From the NCBI RefSeq assembly GCF_019396385.1, contig NZ_JAHKRN010000061.1, positions 1 through 49,502 on the forward strand: a stretch of 49,502 bases of DNA. The letters run 5' to 3'. The notes beneath the pieces are model-generated. The model had not been told where the DNA came from and made no database searches. It saw only the letters and a program-made list of their open reading frames with translations. Numbering within the stretch: position 1 is the first letter of the stretch; every line of letters starts with the position of its first letter. Shown one piece after another: positions 44,944 to 49,502 of this stretch. The position numbers were made by a program, and so were the translations under genes. The stretch comes from Nonomuraea harbinensis (GTDB lineage: Bacteria; Actinomycetota; Actinomycetes; Streptosporangiales; Streptosporangiaceae).

Positions 44944-45022
44944 TGCGTTCATGGTCGCGCGCTTCTACGGTTGGACCACAACATCTAGTAGTTACACCGA
45001 TGTAGTTCACCACACCTTGTGT
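44944..45022 (+). promoter_or_regulatory. nrdR-nrdJ promoter region with NrdR-box-like sites
   Basis: TTGCGT (44944-44949) and TACGGT (44967-44972) are 17 bases apart and form a plausible promoter. Next come CAACATCTAG (44979-44988), which matches eight of ten core positions of the NrdR box CwAtATaTwG, a weaker CGATGTAGTT, and ACAC-CTT-GTGT at 45012-45022, whose centre lies about 33 bases (three helical turns) from the first box. The assignment to NrdR is inferred from the adjacent gene and the remembered consensus. Confidence 0.45.
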
Positions 45023-45121
45023 TTCGGCGACCGCACCAGACAGAAGCTCCGGTGCGTGCGCGAGCGTCCCCAGAGGCGGATGCCGTGCCTGTGGTGACCC
45101 CTGAAACGAGGAGGCGTAAGC

Positions 45122-45577
45122 GTGCATTGTCCGTTCTGCCGCCACCCCGACACCAGGGTCATCGACAGCCGCTCCACAGAGGACGGCGCGGCGATCAGGC
45201 GCAGGCGCACCTGCCCCGAATGCGGGCGGCGATTCACCACCCAGGAGACCGTGCTCCTCATGGTCAGCAAGCGCAGCGGAGTCACCGAGCCGTTCTCGCG
45301 TGACAAGGTCGTCGCGGGCGTGCGGCGAGCCTGCCAGGGCAGACCGGTCAGCGAGGACTCACTGGCGCAGCTGGGGCAGAGGGTGGAGGAGGCCATCAGG
45401 GCCAAGGGCGCGGCCGAGATCGCCTCCAACGAAGTGGGGCTGGCGATCCTCGGGCCGCTGCGCGAGCTCGACGAGGTGGCCTACCTGCGGTTCGCATCGG
45501 TTTACCGCGGTTTCGAGAGCCTGGCGGACTTCGAGGCCGAGATCAAACAGTTGAAGGCGGAGAAGGGGGAGTCATGA
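45122..45577 (+). CDS. nrdR: Transcriptional repressor NrdR
   Basis: The 151-residue regulator of ribonucleotide reductase genes has a zinc ribbon (Cys3, Cys6, Cys31, Cys34 in MHCPFC and RTCPEC) and an ATP-cone domain (about 49-139) that senses dATP/ATP. The GTG start at 45122 follows GAGGAGG. Its last four bases overlap the nrdJ start (ATGA), so it is co-translated with its main target. NrdR-box-like sites lie upstream. Confidence 0.97.
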   Translation: MHCPFCRHPDTRVIDSRSTEDGAAIRRRRTCPECGRRFTTQETVLLMVSKRSGVTEPFSRDKVVAGVRRACQGRPVSEDSLAQLGQRVEEAIRAKGAAEIASNEVGLAILGPLRELDEVAYLRFASVYRGFESLADFEAEIKQLKAEKGES

Positions 45578-48500
45578 CGGAGACGTCCAGCGGATCAGTG
45601 GCGCGCGGAGGCAAGCGTCCCCGCAAGGGTCTGAAGATGAAGCGGATCTTCACCACGCCCGGCGTGCACCCGTACGACGAGATCGCGTGGGAGCGCCGCG
45701 ACGTCGTCATGACCAACTGGCGCGACGGCTCGGTCAACTTCGAGCAGCGGGGCGTCGAGTTCCCCGACTTCTGGTCGATCAACGCGACCAACATCGTGAC
45801 CACCAAATACTTCCGCGGCGCGGTCCGCACACCCCAGCGCGAGCACAGCCTGAAGCAGCTCGTCGACCGGGTCGTCGGCGTCTACACGCGGACCGGCCTG
45901 GACCACGGCTACTTCGCGAGTGACGAGGACGCCGAGATCTTCGACCACGAGCTGAAGTACGCCCTGGTCCACCAGATCTTCGCCTTCAACTCCCCGGTCT
46001 GGTTCAACGTCGGCACCCAGTCGCCCCAGCAGGTGAGCGCCTGCCAGCCGTACGACGCGCTGGTGAGCACGCCCGACGGGCTCGTCCCGATCGGCAAGCT
46101 CGTCCAGGACAACGCGATCGGCGCCAAGGTCTACGACGCCCACGGCCTCACCCGCGTCATCGCCACCAAGGCCAACGGCGTGAAGAACGTGCTGCGCCTG
46201 CACACCAAGGCGGGCTACACGCTTGACGTCACCGGCGACCACCTGGTGTGGAAGGCCACCGGCGACGGCACCGGCCACTTCGTGGAGGCCGCCACGCTCA
46301 ATCCCGGAGACCAGCTCGAGTGGCACCGGCGCGAAGCGTTCGGCGAAGGCGAGATCGACTTCACCGAGGTGGCGGAGGCCGCCCTCGCCGGCTGGCTGCA
46401 GTCCGGCGGCTTCGTCGGACAGTACGAAGGCACCAACAAGTCCCTCACCATCGAGGCGATGACCGTCAACGACGCCGAGCTCGCCTGGGTGACCCGAGCC
46501 CTCGACGTCGTGTTCCCCGGCGTGCACCGCAAGGAGCACACGGTGGAGACGCAGGACACCTCGCTCGACTGCCGGCGCACCCGCCTCTACGGCAAGTCGC
46601 TGGAAGGCTTCGTGGACAAGTGGGACCTGCGTCGGCGCGGCGTCGACATGTCCGTCCCCGCCGGCCTCTTCACCGCTCCGCTGCCGGTGGTGGCCGCCTA
46701 TCTCCGCAGCGTCTTCCAGGCCGAGGGCTTCGTCTCCGCGAGGGAGAGCTCCACCGTCGTCGAGGTCGACATGATCTCCGAGGAGCTGATCCGCGGCATG
46801 CAGCGCCTGCTGCTGCGCTTCGGCATCTACGCCCGCGTCGGCTTCAAGAAGGACGCCCGCGACGACCGCAAGGGCTGCTGGACGCTGCGCATCCAGTCCG
46901 CCGGCGACCGGCGCACCTTCGCCGACGAGATCGGCTTCGTCGACGAGACCAAGTCCGGCAAGCTCGAGACGAGCTTCGACAAGCCGGGACACCCGTCGAA
47001 GGCGACCAAGCGGCTGGAGATCGACCGGGTCGAGGACCTCGGACCGATGGAGGTCTACGACATTCAGACCGAGAGCGGCGAATACCTCTCGGGCAACCTC
47101 CGGGTGCACAACTGCTTCATCCTCGCCGTGGACGACACGATGGAGTCGATCCTGGAGTGGTACAAGGAAGAGGGTGTGATCTTCAAGGGCGGCTCCGGGT
47201 CGGGCGTCAACCTGTCCCGCATCCGCTCGTCCAAGGAGCTGCTCTCCAGCGGCGGCACCGCCAGCGGTCCCGTGTCGTTCATGCGCGGCGCCGACGCCAG
47301 CGCCGGCACGATCAAGTCCGGTGGCGCGACCCGCAGGGCCGCCAAGATGGTCGTGCTCGACGTCGACCACCCCGACATCGAGGAGTTCATCGAGACCAAG
47401 GCGCGCGAGGAGGACAAGGTCCGCGCGCTGCGTGACGCCGGGTTCGACATGGACCTCGGCGGCAAGGACATCGTCTCGGTGCAGTACCAGAACGCCAACA
47501 ACTCGGTGCGGGTCTCCGACGAGTTCATGCGCGCGGTGGAGAAGGGCGAGAAGTTCGGGCTGCGCGCCCGGCTCACCGGCGAGGTCATCGAGACCGTCGA
47601 CGCCCGCGACCTGTTCCGCAAGATGGCGAAGGCCGCGTGGGAGTGCGCGGACCCCGGCGTGCAGTACGACGACACGATCAACGACTGGCACACCACCCCG
47701 GAGACCGGGCGGATCACGGCCAGCAACCCCTGCTCCGAGTACGTGCACCTGGACAACTCGTCCTGCAACCTGGCCAGCATCAACCTGCTGAAGTTCCTCA
47801 AGGACGACGGCTCGTTCGACGTGCCCGGCTTCGTCAAGCTGACCGAGCTGATCATCACGGCGATGGACGTCTCGATCACGTTCGCCGACTTCCCGACGGA
47901 GAAGATCGGTGAGACGACGCGCGCCTACCGGCAGCTCGGCATCGGCTACGCCAACCTGGGCGCCCTGCTGATGGCGACGGGTCACGCCTACGACTCCGAC
48001 GGCGGCCGGGCGGTGGCCGGGGCGATCACGTCGCTGATGACCGGCGTGTCCTACCGCCGCAGCGCGGAGCTGGCCGGCGTGGTCGGCCCGTACGACGGCT
48101 ACGCGCGCAACGCCGAGCCGCACAAGCGGGTGATGCGCAAGCACGCGGCGGCCAACGACAACCTGCGCGCGATCGGCGCGATGGATTCCAAGATCCACGC
48201 CGAGGCGTCGCGGCAGTGGGCCGAGTGCCTCAAGCTGGGCGAGCGGAACGGCTACCGCAACGCCCAGGCCAGCCTGCTCGCGCCCACGGGCACCATCGGC
48301 CTGATGATGGACTGCGACACGACCGGCATCGAGCCCGACCTGGCGCTGGTCAAGTTCAAGAAGCTCGTCGGCGGCGGGTCGATGCAGATCGTCAACCAGA
48401 CGGTGCCCCGGGCGCTGGTGAAACTCGGCTACCAGCAGGAGCAGATCGAGGCGATCGTCGAGTACATCGCCGAGCACGGCCACGTGGTCGACGCCCCCGG

Positions 48501-49440
48501 CCTGCGGCAGGAGCACTACGAGGTGTTCGACTGCGCGATGGGCGAGCGGGCGATCGCGCCGATGGGTCACGTGCGGATGATGGCGGCGACGCAGCCCTTC
48601 CTGTCGGGCGCGATCTCCAAGACGGTCAACCTGCCCGAGTCGGCCACGATCGACGACATCGAGCAGGTCTACCGTGAGGGCTGGGAGCTCGGCCTGAAGG
48701 CGCTGGCGGTCTACCGCGACAACTGCAAGGTGGGCCAGCCGCTGTCGGCAGGCGGCAGCAAGAAGGAGGAGCCGAAGGCCGCCGAGCCGGAGGTCAAGGT
48801 CGTGGAGGTGGCGCGGCCGACCAGGCGGCGCATGCCCAACCAGCGGCCGAGCACCACGACGCGGTTCACGGTCGGCGGCGCCAAGGGCTACATGACCGCC
48901 TCCTCCTACCCCGATGACGGGCTGGGCGAGGTCTTCCTGAAGATGTCCAAGCAGGGCTCGACGCTGGCGGGCGTCATGGACGCCTTCTCGGTGGCGATCT
49001 CGATCGGGCTCCAGTACGGGGTGCCGCTGGAGACGTACATGAGCAAGTTCGTCAACATGCGCTTCGAGCCGGCGGGCATGACGGACGACCCGGATGTCCG
49101 GATGGCGACGTCGGTGATGGACTACATCTTCCGGCGGCTGGCGCTCGACCACCTGCCCTACGAGGAGCGGGCGGCGCTCGGCATCTTCTCGGCGGCCGAG
49201 CGGGCGGCGCAGCAGCGCGGCGAGGACCCGGCGGCGCTGCAGGAGACGGTGGAGTCGCTGGCCCAGTCGGCGCCGATCGAGGAGAAGCCGAAGCAGGAGC
49301 CCAGTAAGGAGCTGACGCTGGAGAGCCACCAGCGCTTCACCGCCGACGCGCCGCTCTGCATGACGTGCGGCACCAAGATGCGCCCGGCGGGCAGCTGCTA
49401 CGTCTGCGAGGGCTGCGGCTCGACCAGCGGCTGCAGCTGA
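45574..49440 (+). CDS. nrdJ: Class II (B12-dependent) ribonucleotide reductase with intein
   Basis: The 1288-residue precursor makes deoxyribonucleotides with adenosylcobalamin as radical source, without oxygen. The host protein has the N-terminal region (MKRIFTTPGVHPYDEI), SPVWFNVGTQSPQQVSA, then after a 357-residue intein CFILAVDDTMESI, further NPCSEYVHLDNSSCNLASIN, APTGTIGLMMDCDTTGIEPD and a C-terminal Cys-rich zinc tail (CMTCGTKM...CYVCEGCGS). After splicing it should be 931 residues, the usual NrdJ size. It is co-translated with nrdR. No cobalamin riboswitch is seen upstream, so NrdR is the likely control. A strong terminator follows. Confidence 0.97.
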   Translation: MTETSSGSVARGGKRPRKGLKMKRIFTTPGVHPYDEIAWERRDVVMTNWRDGSVNFEQRGVEFPDFWSINATNIVTTKYFRGAVRTPQREHSLKQLVDRVVGVYTRTGLDHGYFASDEDAEIFDHELKYALVHQIFAFNSPVWFNVGTQSPQQVSACQPYDALVSTPDGLVPIGKLVQDNAIGAKVYDAHGLTRVIATKANGVKNVLRLHTKAGYTLDVTGDHLVWKATGDGTGHFVEAATLNPGDQLEWHRREAFGEGEIDFTEVAEAALAGWLQSGGFVGQYEGTNKSLTIEAMTVNDAELAWVTRALDVVFPGVHRKEHTVETQDTSLDCRRTRLYGKSLEGFVDKWDLRRRGVDMSVPAGLFTAPLPVVAAYLRSVFQAEGFVSARESSTVVEVDMISEELIRGMQRLLLRFGIYARVGFKKDARDDRKGCWTLRIQSAGDRRTFADEIGFVDETKSGKLETSFDKPGHPSKATKRLEIDRVEDLGPMEVYDIQTESGEYLSGNLRVHNCFILAVDDTMESILEWYKEEGVIFKGGSGSGVNLSRIRSSKELLSSGGTASGPVSFMRGADASAGTIKSGGATRRAAKMVVLDVDHPDIEEFIETKAREEDKVRALRDAGFDMDLGGKDIVSVQYQNANNSVRVSDEFMRAVEKGEKFGLRARLTGEVIETVDARDLFRKMAKAAWECADPGVQYDDTINDWHTTPETGRITASNPCSEYVHLDNSSCNLASINLLKFLKDDGSFDVPGFVKLTELIITAMDVSITFADFPTEKIGETTRAYRQLGIGYANLGALLMATGHAYDSDGGRAVAGAITSLMTGVSYRRSAELAGVVGPYDGYARNAEPHKRVMRKHAAANDNLRAIGAMDSKIHAEASRQWAECLKLGERNGYRNAQASLLAPTGTIGLMMDCDTTGIEPDLALVKFKKLVGGGSMQIVNQTVPRALVKLGYQQEQIEAIVEYIAEHGHVVDAPGLRQEHYEVFDCAMGERAIAPMGHVRMMAATQPFLSGAISKTVNLPESATIDDIEQVYREGWELGLKALAVYRDNCKVGQPLSAGGSKKEEPKAAEPEVKVVEVARPTRRRMPNQRPSTTTRFTVGGAKGYMTASSYPDDGLGEVFLKMSKQGSTLAGVMDAFSVAISIGLQYGVPLETYMSKFVNMRFEPAGMTDDPDVRMATSVMDYIFRRLALDHLPYEERAALGIFSAAERAAQQRGEDPAALQETVESLAQSAPIEEKPKQEPSKELTLESHQRFTADAPLCMTCGTKMRPAGSCYVCEGCGSTSGCS
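46042..47112 (+). mobile_element. Intein in NrdJ with degraded LAGLIDADG endonuclease
   Basis: The 357-residue insertion (residues 157-513) starts with Cys157 (CQPYDALVSTPDG), has the block B region TGDHLVW (220-226), and ends LRVHN before the host Cys514, so the splice residues Cys, His-Asn and Cys+1 are all present. The host joins as QVSA-CFILAVDD. The middle resembles a LAGLIDADG homing endonuclease: LAGWLQSGGF (271-280), where the catalytic Asp position is Gly278, and LRSVFQAEGF (377-386) with Glu384 in the acidic position. Splicing is probably active; cutting is probably lost. Confidence 0.92.
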
Positions 49441-49460
49441 GCGAGGGGTAGATCGTCCGC

Positions 49461-49495
49461 GAACGAGGTGCCGGTGCCGATCCGGCACCTCGTTC
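49461..49495 (+). terminator. nrdJ terminator
   Basis: Fourteen-base perfect arms (GAACGAGGTGCCGG at 49461-49474 with its complement at 49482-49495) around a seven-base loop, 20 bases past the nrdJ stop. Confidence 0.85.
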
Positions 49496-49502
49496 AGATC
49501 GG

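Noticed and set aside
44794..45121. Cobalamin riboswitch upstream of nrdRJ
   Set aside because: No B12-box-like sequence or suitable helices were found by eye; NrdR control is the simpler explanation.
45595..49488. A 1297-codon open frame antisense to nrdJ
   Set aside because: It follows the mirror of the NrdJ codons, has His/Arg/Val-rich sequence with no recognisable domain, and arises because GC-rich third positions keep the antisense frame open.

Overview
The window is high-GC DNA (third codon positions almost all G or C) from a filamentous actinomycete. The gene content fits the Streptosporangiaceae (a Nonomuraea-like organism) best: nrdRJ next to lexA, a tricorn-type protease, an F420-dependent oxidoreductase, eukaryote-like Ser/Thr kinase and a gene pair for 10-methyl fatty acids. 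The genus is an inference from content and style; nothing in the window proves it. There are no rRNA or tRNA genes, insertion sequences or CRISPR arrays, so this is mostly ordinary chromosome.

Layout. 1-1.2 kb: the 3' halves of two divergent sugar-catabolism genes (an arabinose/fucose-isomerase-like gene and a glycoside hydrolase) joined head to head, both lacking their 5' ends. 1.2-6.1 kb: ATP-dependent DNA ligase, FKBP, a degenerate SDR, GuaB1 and a GyrI-like protein. 6.1-9.2 kb: TetR regulator and divergent FAD monooxygenase with two copies of one operator, then an alpha-methylacyl-CoA racemase. 9.3-11.8 kb: membrane Ser/Thr kinase coupled to a D-2-hydroxyacid dehydrogenase. 12-14.6 kb: tmsA-tmsB, predicted to make 10-methyl branched fatty acids. 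14.6-20.7 kb: hydrolase, acyl-CoA ligase, GMC oxidoreductase, epoxide-hydrolase-like protein and a THUMP RNA methyltransferase preceded by a seven-codon mini-ORF and a palindrome. 20.9-26.8 kb: a tightly packed PadR / ABC ATPase / FtsX permease / aculeacin-acylase-like operon under a striking palindrome. 26.9-30.5 kb: P450 and a very low-complexity membrane protein with Trp-Pro and Gly-rich repeats.

30.8-33.5 kb: leuS behind what reads as a complete ribosome-mediated attenuator: a leaderless 14-codon leader peptide with three consecutive Leu codons, an anti-antiterminator hairpin and a terminator with a T tract. 33.5-42 kb: class A penicillin-binding protein with a perfect upstream inverted repeat, F420 oxidoreductase plus DoxX, tricorn protease, PatB/MalY aminotransferase and another DoxX protein. 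42.3-49.5 kb: lexA with an SOS box, a repeat-filled LysM-like protein broken by a TGG-to-TAG stop inside a 17-residue tandem repeat, nrdR, and nrdJ interrupted by a 357-residue intein whose first endonuclease motif has lost its catalytic Asp.

The most interesting items are the leuS attenuator, the PadR-ABC-acylase operon (possible lipopeptide sensing, export and deacylation), the decaying LysM repeat gene between lexA and nrdR, the nrdJ intein, and the mini-ORF before the RNA methyltransferase. All functional statements come from reading the sequence and remembered family features; no search was run.
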